Shown in pieces: positions 1 to 6,758 of a stretch of DNA of 6,913 nucleotides. A model generated the notes under the pieces. The model saw nothing but the letters and a program-made list of their open reading frames with translations, made no database searches and was not told the DNA's origin. The position numbers were made by a program, and so were the translations under genes. This DNA comes from JAJRXG01 sp047634015 (lineage in GTDB: Bacteria > Bacteroidota > Bacteroidia > Chitinophagales > Saprospiraceae), in contig JBLIDB010000248.1 of assembly GCA_047634015.1 (NCBI GenBank), positions 1 to 6,913 on the forward strand, given 5' to 3'. Position 1 is the first letter of the stretch, and each line of letters starts with the position of its first letter.

Positions 1-39
1 AGGAGTGAGGATTACAGTGAATATCTGCTTTTTATCCAC
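1..39 (-). CDS. Possible start of a further minus-strand gene, cut by the window edge
   Basis: After the TAG stop of the prolyl isomerase gene, only one minus-strand frame stays open to the window edge; the other two hit stops within the 42 bases. In the open frame a GTG codon lies three bases past the stop and would encode (M)DKKQIFTVILTP, a charged start followed by a hydrophobic run that could begin a signal peptide or membrane anchor. Such tight spacing would suit translation coupled to the upstream gene. In Bacteroidota, long parvulin-type isomerase genes are often followed by further periplasmic isomerase genes, so that is a reasonable guess, but thirteen codons cannot identify a family. 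There is no ATG in the stretch, and the open frame could be chance. Confidence 0.3.
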   Translation of the reverse strand, partial: MDKKQIFTVILTP

Positions 40-42
40 CTG

Positions 43-2061
43 CTACGATTTGATAATACTACGAAGTGTCTTCTTCTTGAGATTGACCTTGTATTCCTTT
101 TTTAATTCTTCGATCCAAGCTTCCTCCAATTCATCCTGATAATCAGAAATCACATACCCTTTCGCCTCTTTCAATTTCTTAGGTCCAGCAGGAAGAATTT
201 CTTCTATCTTTTTGAAAGTCGTCATTTTGAGACTGTTGTTGATTTGAGGTACAGAGACTACATTTGGTTCTATAAGAAGACCTCGAAGCGGCTCTGCTCC
301 TAATGAAAATAGATCTTGAGAATACATTACCAATTCTTTTTCTGCATTAAATTTTTCTATCATCTGCATTGGACTCAACTCCTTGGCCGCCGAAAAATAC
401 TTATGAATCTCATTAGGATTATTATTCCTAACACTATAATTCGTAAGCCTCACCCTTGTGGTCCAATTATAATCGCCGCTATGTCTCCCATAATATTGAG
501 CCAATCCTAAAGAATCTGATGCGGCTTTATCCCAGACTTCATTTTTGGTGATTTCAAATAGAAGAATTCCCTCCTCATACTCTCTCATTAGATTCTTAAA
601 ATCTAAATAGCGTTCTTCTAAGTGCGATTCGGCATAACTGATAGCTTCTTCAGCGACAAAATTGTCATATAATTCGAATATCAATGCTGATAATTCTTGA
701 TTCCCCTTTGCTCTTAACCGAGTCTTACTATTTGTCTTCGCGAATTTTGCAAAGTCCTTTAAACCATATTGCTTCCCATTATAAGAAAAAAGATTAATAT
801 TAGTGAAGTCCGGCACTTGCCAAGAATAATCGAAAAATGTGTTATCAATGCTATCTGAGAATAGCTGTAGAAATTCACGTCGTTCCTTAAAATTCGCCTC
901 TTTTTGTAATTCTTTGACCACTACATCCCGTGTTCTATCAAATCTCTTGCCTTGCTGCATTTTAGCTCTTACACTTTCTTTAATAGCAGATTTCTCAGCA
1001 GCTGGTCTCTTACTAATACGCTTTATTATATGCCACCCGATAGAGGTCTCCACAGGATCTGAAATAGCTCCATCAGTAGCGATAGCAAAAGCAACATCTT
1101 CAAATGAGGCTTCGAATTGACCAATTCCTAAAAAACCCAAATATCCATTTTTTGAACTCGTGGTCTTATCTTCTGATATATTAACTGCAGCATCATCGAA
1201 GGAAATCTTTCCCTCTAAGATGTCTTTTTTAAGATTGGCCGCTCTTTCTTTAATACCTGCAATTGGAAAGCCATTACTGGCAGTCTTGCGAAGGAGAATA
1301 TGTGCAGCTTCCATCGTACCGCGAGCAGGCCGTTTATCTAATATTTTGACAATATGATATCCTAAATCCGTCTTTATAGGTTGAGATAATTCTCCTTTCG
1401 GTAAAGAATAGATAGCATCCTCAAGTTCAATAAATGCATCTGGCAAGGAGGCGGTTAGGTAGCCAATATCGCCACCCAATTTATTACTATTACGATCATG
1501 AGAATATCGTGCTGCTGCCTCCTCGAACGATAACCCATCAATAATTTCTTGTCTTATTTCATCAATTTTCTTTTTAGCGGCAGACACCCGATCTTTATGA
1601 GCATTTTGAGGTGCTGTTATCAATATATGATAAACGGCCACATCATATTGCTTTCGTTCTAAGGTTTCATCTGCAATTCTTTCAATTACTTCCTTATCAA
1701 TAACATATGAATCCGCCAGCTGCTTTCTATAGCCCGCTAATTCCTCCTTATATGCGTTCGTATCTGCATATCCAAGATCTTTTGCCTTTCTAACTTTCAA
1801 CTTAAAGTTGATATATAGATCGAGATATTCATCTACGCTTGCTTTGCTATAATCTGCGTTGTCCCGATTATTCTTCTCATAGATGTATTGGAATTCTGAC
1901 AAATGTACTGGGACACCATTTATGTCAAACAAGACATCGCCTTCATCGTTTTGGGCGGTAACGGGAGTACTTGCGATGCACAATACCGCCAAGATTGATA
2001 GTAAAGAGCTTGACTTCAAGAGTGCTTTAGAAGATCGAGGAATGCTATTGATAGTTATCAT
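43..2061 (-). CDS. Exported peptidyl-prolyl cis-trans isomerase with two parvulin domains (PpiC/SurA-like)
   Basis: This 672-residue protein probably helps fold or escort envelope proteins by isomerising X-Pro bonds in the periplasm. Residues 1-36 form a signal peptide: basic residues at 9-16, a hydrophobic run at 20-31, and a likely cleavage site after VTA (34-36). It has no proper lipobox, so it is probably soluble. Residues 43-66 carry the 'ING..V...EF.Y.YEKNN' start typical of the long Bacteroidota isomerases. Parvulin domain 1 spans about 142-242 (HILI at 145, GGDIGYL at 196, GYHIVKI at 234). Domain 2 spans about 252-350 (AHILL at 253, NGYLGFL at 305, GWHIIKR at 342). The remaining 320 or so residues are charged, probably helical, and end in the usual 'VISDYQ..LE..WI..L...Y' pattern (637-658). 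A TAA stop two codons upstream bounds the ATG start. It lies 130 bases downstream of purD on the same strand. The family call is firm; clients and activity are inferred. Confidence 0.9.
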   Translation of the reverse strand: MITINSIPRSSKALLKSSSLLSILAVLCIASTPVTAQNDEGDVLFDINGVPVHLSEFQYIYEKNNRDNADYSKASVDEYLDLYINFKLKVRKAKDLGYADTNAYKEELAGYRKQLADSYVIDKEVIERIADETLERKQYDVAVYHILITAPQNAHKDRVSAAKKKIDEIRQEIIDGLSFEEAAARYSHDRNSNKLGGDIGYLTASLPDAFIELEDAIYSLPKGELSQPIKTDLGYHIVKILDKRPARGTMEAAHILLRKTASNGFPIAGIKERAANLKKDILEGKISFDDAAVNISEDKTTSSKNGYLGFLGIGQFEASFEDVAFAIATDGAISDPVETSIGWHIIKRISKRPAAEKSAIKESVRAKMQQGKRFDRTRDVVVKELQKEANFKERREFLQLFSDSIDNTFFDYSWQVPDFTNINLFSYNGKQYGLKDFAKFAKTNSKTRLRAKGNQELSALIFELYDNFVAEEAISYAESHLEERYLDFKNLMREYEEGILLFEITKNEVWDKAASDSLGLAQYYGRHSGDYNWTTRVRLTNYSVRNNNPNEIHKYFSAAKELSPMQMIEKFNAEKELVMYSQDLFSLGAEPLRGLLIEPNVVSVPQINNSLKMTTFKKIEEILPAGPKKLKEAKGYVISDYQDELEEAWIEELKKEYKVNLKKKTLRSIIKS

Positions 2062-2191
2062 TAATTATTAAATCTCAATTGTTAATCTGGTGTGGTTCAC
2101 CATGAAGACATAATAGAATGGGTCTTCTTATTCAAATCAGACCTTTCAGATAGAACCATAAACGAAATAAGGCTTAGTTTCTTGTGCAAGA

Positions 2192-3457
2192 TTAATCCAG
2201 ATCGAATCCGATATCACTTCTATAGTAACTATTTTCGAATTTTACCTTTTTAGCATTGGTCAGAGATCGCGCTACGGCTTCGTCTTTCGTCGTAGCTAAA
2301 GACGTTATCGCGATCACCCTCCCGCCATTAGTCCTAACCGTAGAACCATCGTTTATGGTTCCAGAATGGAAGATTATAGAATTGTTAATATCGGGATCTA
2401 TGCTAATCGGTTTGCCCTTTTCATATGATTCTGGATATCCACCAGAGACCATCATAATTGTGGCAGCGCTCCGCTCATCAGTATCCAAGCGAATCTCATA
2501 GAGATCATTCTCATGAAGTGCTTCGAACATATCGACGATATCATTTTTTATCCGTGGAAATACGACCTCTGTCTCAGGATCTCCCATTCGGCAATTATAT
2601 TCTATGACAAACGGCTCTCCATTAACTTCTATTAATCCAAAAAATATGAAACCCACATAGTCAATTTCACGTTTTTGCAATCCACTTAACGTAGGCAGAA
2701 TGATACGTTCTCTAACTTTGTGCATCATATCACTATCAACAAATGATACTGGTGATATAGCGCCCATCCCCCCGGTATTAAGACCTGTTTCCCCAGCTCC
2801 AATACGCTTATAGTCCTTCGCTTCAGGCAACAAGATATAATATTGTCCATCTGTTAATACGAATACAGAAAACTCCAATCCTGATAGAAATTGCTCTATT
2901 ACAACTCGGGTACTTGCATCCCCGAATTTACCTTCAAGCATTTCTTCTAATTCCTTTATCGCTTCCTCCTTATCATTGATTATCAATACCCCTTTACCAC
3001 CTGCGAGACCATCTGCTTTTAACACATATGGGCCTTCTGAAGAATTGATATGGTCTATTCCCTCCTGCAAGTTGGATTCTGTGATCTCTACATATGCCGC
3101 TGTAGGAATATCATTTTCTACCATAAATTCTTTGGCGAAAGCCTTACTCCCCTCAAGTTGCGCTCCTTTCTTACTGGGTCCAATTACCTGCACCCCAGGA
3201 ACTTCTTCTTTTAGAAAGTCAGTGATTCCCGCCACAAGCGGGGCTTCAGGACCCACAATAACCATATTGATCTTATGTTTCTTGATGACCTTCTCCACCT
3301 TGTTGAAATCCATGATATCTATATCAAGATTAGTGGCGAGCTCAGCTGTACCAGCATTGCCTGGTGCTACGAATAATTGGTCGCAAGCAGGACTCTGTCT
3401 TATCTTCCAAGCGAAGGTATGTTCTCGACCGCCGCTGCCTAAAATGAGGATATTCAT
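2192..3457 (-). CDS. purD: Phosphoribosylamine-glycine ligase (GAR synthetase)
   Basis: PurD catalyses the second step of de novo purine synthesis: ATP, glycine and 5-phosphoribosylamine give glycinamide ribonucleotide, ADP and phosphate. It is a cytosolic ATP-grasp enzyme, and the 421 residues are the usual full length. Visible landmarks in order are the N-terminal GSGGREH loop (7-13), GPEAPL (69-74), GPSK and the GSKAFAK segment (93-109), the ATP-grasp motif LKADGLAGGKGV (146-157), PEAKDYKR (211-218), the glycine-rich NTGGMGA stretch (227-233), and the metal-binding EYNCRMGDPE segment (286-295) with the expected Glu and Asn. The C-terminal domain follows from about 330 (MMVSGGYP). The ATG is fixed by an in-frame TAG three codons upstream. 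It is divergent from ruvA over 125 bases and stands apart from other pur genes. A one-mismatch -7 box (TATTTTCG, minus strand, 3488-3495) lies in the leader without a partner element. Confidence 0.97.
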   Translation of the reverse strand: MNILILGSGGREHTFAWKIRQSPACDQLFVAPGNAGTAELATNLDIDIMDFNKVEKVIKKHKINMVIVGPEAPLVAGITDFLKEEVPGVQVIGPSKKGAQLEGSKAFAKEFMVENDIPTAAYVEITESNLQEGIDHINSSEGPYVLKADGLAGGKGVLIINDKEEAIKELEEMLEGKFGDASTRVVIEQFLSGLEFSVFVLTDGQYYILLPEAKDYKRIGAGETGLNTGGMGAISPVSFVDSDMMHKVRERIILPTLSGLQKREIDYVGFIFFGLIEVNGEPFVIEYNCRMGDPETEVVFPRIKNDIVDMFEALHENDLYEIRLDTDERSAATIMMVSGGYPESYEKGKPISIDPDINNSIIFHSGTINDGSTVRTNGGRVIAITSLATTKDEAVARSLTNAKKVKFENSYYRSDIGFDLD

Positions 3458-3549
3458 GAAATGCTATGAGAGTGTTCGATGATAGTGCGAAAATAAGTAT
3501 TCTAAGGCTATAAATCGTCTTAAGAAGACAGGCAAGTGAAGGAGAATTG

Positions 3550-3557
3550 TACTTTTG
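3550..3557 (+). promoter_or_regulatory. Bacteroidota-type -7 element for ruvA
   Basis: TACTTTTG matches the Bacteroidota primary sigma -7 consensus TAnnTTTG at every fixed position and ends 25 bases before the ruvA ATG, giving an expected leader of about 20 bases. No TTG is present about 19 bases further upstream, so the -33 half is missing or weak. The location in a divergent intergenic region facing ruvA supports it. It is a consensus match only. Confidence 0.5.
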
Positions 3558-3582
3558 ATATCATATTACTAATACCGAAGAT

Positions 3583-4164
3583 ATGTATGCTTACCTCAAT
3601 GGACCAATTACTTATAAATCTCCCACTACGCTGCATATCGATATTAATGGAGTCGGTTACTTAGTCAACATTTCACTGAATACGTACAGTAAGGTCGAAA
3701 GTTTAGAAACCGCAAAGCTCTTTACCTATCTATATGTGAAAGAAGATGCGTTGATACTCTTTGGTTTTTTTGATGAAGCTGAACGTAGTTTATTCATTTT
3801 ACTGCTTTCTGTATCAGGAATAGGCCCCAATACAGCGCGAATCGTACTTTCATCTATGTCACCTCTTGAAGTAAGAACTGCGATCCTTACCGACAATGAT
3901 ATAGCATTCAAAAAGGTAAAAGGTGTAGGACCCAAAACAGCGAAAAGAATTATTCTTGATCTTAGAGATAAAGTACAAAAAGGTGGTGCTATGGAAAGTG
4001 ACACGAGTATCCCAGTACTCACAACTGCTCAAGACGAAGCATTGGATGCGCTAGTAGCTTTGGGATTTGCAAAAGTAAAAGTGCAAAAGGTCTTAGATCA
4101 ACTTCCACCAACTGGAGAAAGTGTTGAAGTCCTTATAAAATCTGCTTTACAAAAATTGACATAA
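3583..4164 (+). CDS. ruvA: Holliday junction branch migration complex subunit RuvA
   Basis: RuvA binds four-way DNA junctions as a tetramer and loads the RuvB motor, which drives branch migration during recombinational repair. The 193 residues are the usual length and all three domains are present. The OB-fold domain covers about 1-62 (MYAYLNGPI at the start, GVGYLV at 23-28, the LFGFF turn at 59-63). Domain II carries two helix-hairpin-helix motifs, SGIGPNTA (78-85) and KGVGPKTAKRI (113-123), which hold the junction backbone. After a variable linker (about 133-148), domain III (149-193, EALDALVALGF onward) is the RuvB-contacting helical bundle. An in-frame TGA at 3556-3558 and the lack of other usual start codons fix the ATG. 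There is no Shine-Dalgarno sequence. Neither ruvB nor ruvC is nearby, which is common in this phylum. The gene converges on the hemolysin III gene 25 bases away. Confidence 0.96.
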   Translation: MYAYLNGPITYKSPTTLHIDINGVGYLVNISLNTYSKVESLETAKLFTYLYVKEDALILFGFFDEAERSLFILLLSVSGIGPNTARIVLSSMSPLEVRTAILTDNDIAFKKVKGVGPKTAKRIILDLRDKVQKGGAMESDTSIPVLTTAQDEALDALVALGFAKVKVQKVLDQLPPTGESVEVLIKSALQKLT

Positions 4165-4189
4165 AAGAGATATTGGTTAAAATTAGACT

Positions 4190-4837
4190 CTAAGTTAAGG
4201 CCAACCAAACAGCCCACCAATGGCTAAATGCACCTCCCATAACAAATAAATGCCACACTGGATGGTGATAGGACCAATACTTGAAGAGATAAAAAAAAAC
4301 ACCTACTAAGTAGGAAAGTCCACCCAGAATTAGGTAAAATTTGACATTCGCAGGTAATAAGGGAAAGAAATCATCTGATACCGTCAAAATACTAAGTCCC
4401 ATTAACACATAAAGTAAGGTCGAAAGGAGATCATATTTTCCTGTTGCGAACCATTTGAATACTGCTCCAGCTAAAGCTATAAGCCACATTACGATAAAAA
4501 TTACTTGACCCTTCGGTTGCCAAAAATATATAGCTAAAACCGGCGCATAAGAACCAGCAATCATAACATAGATCCCTATGTGATCTGCAAGTCTCCATTG
4601 TCGTTTGCGTTCAGCATCCTGACTAAAATGATACATAGTAGATGTCCCGAACATGATAAGGGTAGCAATCAGGAACCCCAGTATTGTTATCCTAACCAAC
4701 CATGAATCATCAAACTGAAAAGCACGAATCAGTAAAATTGGAGCCGTTACTAATACTAATGCAAACGACGCACCATGAGTAAGAAAATTAAGTTTCTCAA
4801 TGTGCGATAATCCCAGAAACTGTGCCTTTCCTTTCAT
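4190..4837 (-). CDS. trhA: Hemolysin III / TrhA family seven-helix membrane protein
   Basis: This 215-residue protein belongs to the hemolysin III (YqfA/TrhA) branch of the PAQR/CREST superfamily. It is predicted to sit in the inner membrane with seven hydrophobic helices starting near residues 22, 47, 87, 112, 136, 165 and 196. The superfamily's polar residues, thought to form a metal site, are all visible: Ser66 and His70 in STMYH, Asp85 and His86 in ADHIGIY, and His192 and His196 in the HPVWH motif near the last helix, with a further His206. Despite the family name, haemolysis is not its likely physiological role. Studied bacterial relatives are linked to membrane energetics and fluidity, and the CREST group as a whole resembles membrane hydrolases. 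Nothing nearby points to a particular role. The start is firm: an in-frame TGA lies two codons ahead of the ATG. It has its own 201-base upstream gap, so it is probably transcribed alone. Confidence 0.9.
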   Translation of the reverse strand: MKGKAQFLGLSHIEKLNFLTHGASFALVLVTAPILLIRAFQFDDSWLVRITILGFLIATLIMFGTSTMYHFSQDAERKRQWRLADHIGIYVMIAGSYAPVLAIYFWQPKGQVIFIVMWLIALAGAVFKWFATGKYDLLSTLLYVLMGLSILTVSDDFFPLLPANVKFYLILGGLSYLVGVFFYLFKYWSYHHPVWHLFVMGGAFSHWWAVWLALT

Positions 4838-4841
4838 CCAT

Positions 4842-4870
4842 CAAATATTGGAAGAATCCTTGGGAATCAA
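4842..4870 (-). promoter_or_regulatory. Possible promoter of the hemolysin III gene
   Basis: On the minus strand, TTG (4870-4868) is followed after 18 bases by AATATTTG (4849-4842). This resembles the Bacteroidota -33/-7 pair and misses the -7 consensus TAnnTTTG only at its first base. Transcription would begin within a few bases of the ATG at 4837, making the message leaderless or nearly so. This is a weak motif-only call. Confidence 0.28.
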
Positions 4871-5038
4871 TCTCAATAAAGCATTCATTCCAATTCTAAT
4901 ACTGGTATTGCTTGTGCATGATGCCAAAGGCGAGTTTCTATTGATTATCAAATCAACAATCCCTAACAACTAATAAAAAGCTCTTACATATTTTCTATCA
5001 CCGTAAAGGCCTTCAAAAAGGGAGGACTTAAAAATTGA

Positions 5039-5734
5039 CTACTGCCCGTCTTGCTTCTTAAAGACACGTTGTAAGAGCGGACTAATTCTTTGATCTATAT
5101 CCGTTCTAATACCCAACTCTTTTTCCTCTATAAGACTAAATAAACCTTTGAGTGCTTCTCCTACAACATAGTCATCCAGTCTTGGATTGACGTCCCCTAA
5201 CAAAGGAATCTTATTGTATTTCTCTAAAGCATCTGCCCAGTAATCCACGGCATTGAACTTATTCAAACTTTGCAAAACAACGGGTTGAAACTGATCGTAA
5301 AGTGTTTTGTAGGTAGTTTGATTAAGATAGCTGGTAGCAGCATTTTTCTCGCCCATCAATATGCCCAAGGCATCTGTAATAGACATCTGCTTAATACTAT
5401 TCAAAAATATCGGTCCTACATTTTTAGCAGCATCTTCTGCGGCTCTATTAATTTTCTCAAGAATAACCTCTTCTACATTGCTGAAGCCTGGGATAAACTT
5501 CAATTTATCAGTCACTTGACGGGCCTCTTCAGGTAAGTATATCTTGTATAAAGACTTATAAAATCCATCCTTAGTAGAAAGGAAATCTACCGCCTCACCT
5601 GTCCCAAGATTAAGAGATTCTTTAAGTCCTGAAGCAATATCTGCCTCTGTAAGTGGTGTTTCTAAAAGTTCTTCTAAAGATGAAGGGCAACCCATGAATA
5701 GGAGACTCAAGAGCATTGGAAGGAAGTATTTCAT
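5039..5734 (-). CDS. DUF4197 domain-containing lipoprotein of unknown function
   Basis: The protein has 231 residues. It starts with a short signal sequence (KYFLPMLLSLLFMG) ending in Cys16, which fits a lipid-anchored envelope protein. The lipobox is atypical, with Phe at -3 where Leu is usual. Residues from about 31 to the end match the DUF4197 family pattern as I recall it: GFY near 57, INRAAEDAA (95-103), MSITDA (117-122), AATSYL (132-137), DDYV (187-190), ALKGLF (194-199), IEEKELGIR (202-210) and LLQRVF (220-225). The domain is helix-rich, appears complete, and no role is known to me. No catalytic motif is evident. After the Cys the sequence is PSSLEELLE; acidic residues near a lipid anchor can direct surface display in some Bacteroidota, but this is not a clear match to a published export signal. 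Gaps of 201 and 126 bases to its same-strand neighbours suggest independent transcription. The ATG directly precedes the signal peptide. Confidence 0.85.
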   Translation of the reverse strand: MKYFLPMLLSLLFMGCPSSLEELLETPLTEADIASGLKESLNLGTGEAVDFLSTKDGFYKSLYKIYLPEEARQVTDKLKFIPGFSNVEEVILEKINRAAEDAAKNVGPIFLNSIKQMSITDALGILMGEKNAATSYLNQTTYKTLYDQFQPVVLQSLNKFNAVDYWADALEKYNKIPLLGDVNPRLDDYVVGEALKGLFSLIEEKELGIRTDIDQRISPLLQRVFKKQDGQ

Positions 5735-5860
5735 TATTTTGAATTCTGATTTGTAAAATAGTAAGATGACTTTATTTAGACTGCCAACATTTGTAAAGTA
5801 ACTGGATTGAACATATGCTTTGTTTCAGAAGCCCATTATAATTCTGTTAATACTTTAATC

Positions 5861-6208
5861 TCAAAGTTCAATAGTTACTATCGCTCTATCTACTTTGCCT
5901 CCCACTGGTGGGTTTAGTTTCGCAAGTTTGACTTCTATCTTCTCAACAATAGGATGTTTCCGTTTGATCTCACATGCTATATCATAGGCCAGAGACTCGA
6001 GTAAAAGATATTTCATCTGCATATGTTGTTCGCAAATGGCATACATTTCTTCGTAATTGATTGTAGCTTCAATTCGATCATTAGGATCTTCTTTGATTTT
6101 CAAGGTAGCTTCTAAGTCTACCTCGAAGTTATTCCCTATTCTACGTTCGAAATCATAATACCCATGAAAGGCGTAGAATTTCATTCCTTTAAGTGCAACT
6201 CTTGCCAT
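5861..6208 (-). CDS. folB: Dihydroneopterin aldolase
   Basis: FolB cleaves 7,8-dihydroneopterin to 6-hydroxymethyl-7,8-dihydropterin and glycolaldehyde in folate synthesis. From the ATG at 6208 the protein has 115 residues, close to the usual length. The family's key positions are present: FHGYYDFE with Glu21, INYEEMY with Tyr52, LLLESLAYDIA with the pterin-anchoring Glu71, and KLAKLNPP with the catalytic Lys97. The frame also opens upstream at a TTG (6235), which would add nine residues (MFYRKTQEL). That TTG lies inside a perfect -7 promoter box, the family normally starts just before the first strand (VALKGMKFYAFHG), and the ATG follows an A-rich stretch, so the ATG is preferred. It is divergent from the DinB-like gene over 86 bases. 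No other fol genes are visible. Confidence 0.93.
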   Translation of the reverse strand: MARVALKGMKFYAFHGYYDFERRIGNNFEVDLEATLKIKEDPNDRIEATINYEEMYAICEQHMQMKYLLLESLAYDIACEIKRKHPIVEKIEVKLAKLNPPVGGKVDRAIVTIEL

Positions 6209-6232
6209 TAATTCTTGTGTTTTTCGATAGAA

Positions 6233-6240
6233 CAAATATA
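6233..6240 (-). promoter_or_regulatory. Bacteroidota-type -7 element for folB
   Basis: Read on the minus strand this is TATATTTG, a full match to TAnnTTTG, ending 24 bases before the preferred folB ATG. The expected transcript start, five to seven bases further on, would leave a leader of about 20 bases and exclude the upstream TTG from the message. No TTG is seen at the -33 spacing. Confidence 0.48.
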
Positions 6241-6294
6241 GACAGCGCCAATAACTATTATTGGTAATATTGCTGCATTCTGTATTTTAGTCAG

Positions 6295-6750
6295 ATGAGA
6301 ACACATAAAGAATACCTTACCGTTAGAGTTCCAAAACTACTTAAGGAGCTAACTACTAAGCACCGGCCGACATTTGGCGTGATGTCCCCACAACATATGG
6401 TGGAACATCTGATCTGGGTTTCAAAATCTTCAATAAAGAATATCGGAGTTCCTGAAGGGGCGCCTTCAGAAGCACAGATAGGATTCAAAAAATTCGTTCA
6501 GAAAGGCGCGAATTTTAGATATATTCATAAAGACATCAAGCGAGAAGATCTTGATCCGCCGAGAATGGGAAGCATCGAAGAAGCGATCGCACTTGTTCCA
6601 GAGGCGATAAGTCGGCTTTATAAGAATGATAAAGATCATGTTTTCCATAATCCTATGATGGGAACATTTACTTTTGAGGAAATGGAGCTCTTTCATAGAA
6701 AACATTATGAGCATCATTTGCAACGACAGTTTGGATTAGGGTTAGACTAA
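6295..6750 (+). CDS. DinB-like / DUF1569 family protein, function unknown
   Basis: This is a 151-residue cytosolic protein with no signal peptide. It looks like the DUF1569 branch of the DinB/YfiT-like four-helix-bundle superfamily. Features that suggest this are the helix MSPQHMVEHL (30-39) with His34 and His38, the HNPMMGTFTFEEM segment (118-130), and the C-terminal helix HRKHYEHHLQRQFGL (134-148) with His134, His137, His140 and His141. In the superfamily, one His from the N-terminal helix and two from the C-terminal helix usually bind a divalent metal; here His38, His137 and His141 are the best candidates. Some relatives are thiol transferases, but no substrate can be named. Database relatives in this phylum may carry labels borrowed from oxepin-CoA hydrolase, which I would not transfer. 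An in-frame TAA at 6265-6267, with no usual start before the ATG, fixes the start. It has no Shine-Dalgarno sequence and appears to be a single gene. Confidence 0.82.
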   Translation: MRTHKEYLTVRVPKLLKELTTKHRPTFGVMSPQHMVEHLIWVSKSSIKNIGVPEGAPSEAQIGFKKFVQKGANFRYIHKDIKREDLDPPRMGSIEEAIALVPEAISRLYKNDKDHVFHNPMMGTFTFEEMELFHRKHYEHHLQRQFGLGLD

Positions 6751-6758
6751 TCTATTAT

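Noticed and set aside
2104..2127. GAAGAC/GTCTTC hairpin as an intrinsic terminator of purD
   Set aside because: The stem is only six base pairs with a 12-base loop and no T-run follows on the minus strand.
2976..3482. A 168-codon open frame on the plus strand opposite the start of purD
   Set aside because: It lies fully antisense to a strongly conserved purD segment and runs past its start codon. Its translation shows no recognisable motif and it has no promoter-like box. It is explained by codon bias of the gene on the other strand.
3726..4022. A 98-codon minus-strand open frame opposite ruvA
   Set aside because: ruvA is certain here, and the antisense translation is low-complexity Ser/Leu/Ile-rich sequence with no family features.
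4898..4909. AATAC-TG-GTATT imperfect palindrome upstream of the hemolysin III gene as an operator
   Set aside because: It has five-base arms of AT-rich sequence, occurs once, and is about 60 bases from the start codon; expected by chance.
5005..5030. CCTT/AAGG hairpin and AAGGCCTT palindrome after the DUF4197 gene as a terminator
   Set aside because: The stems are four base pairs and no following T-run is placed to form a terminator; too weak to annotate.
6291..6723. Two minus-strand open frames opposite the DinB-like gene
   Set aside because: They are antisense to a gene with clear superfamily motifs and show no sign of their own conservation or start context.
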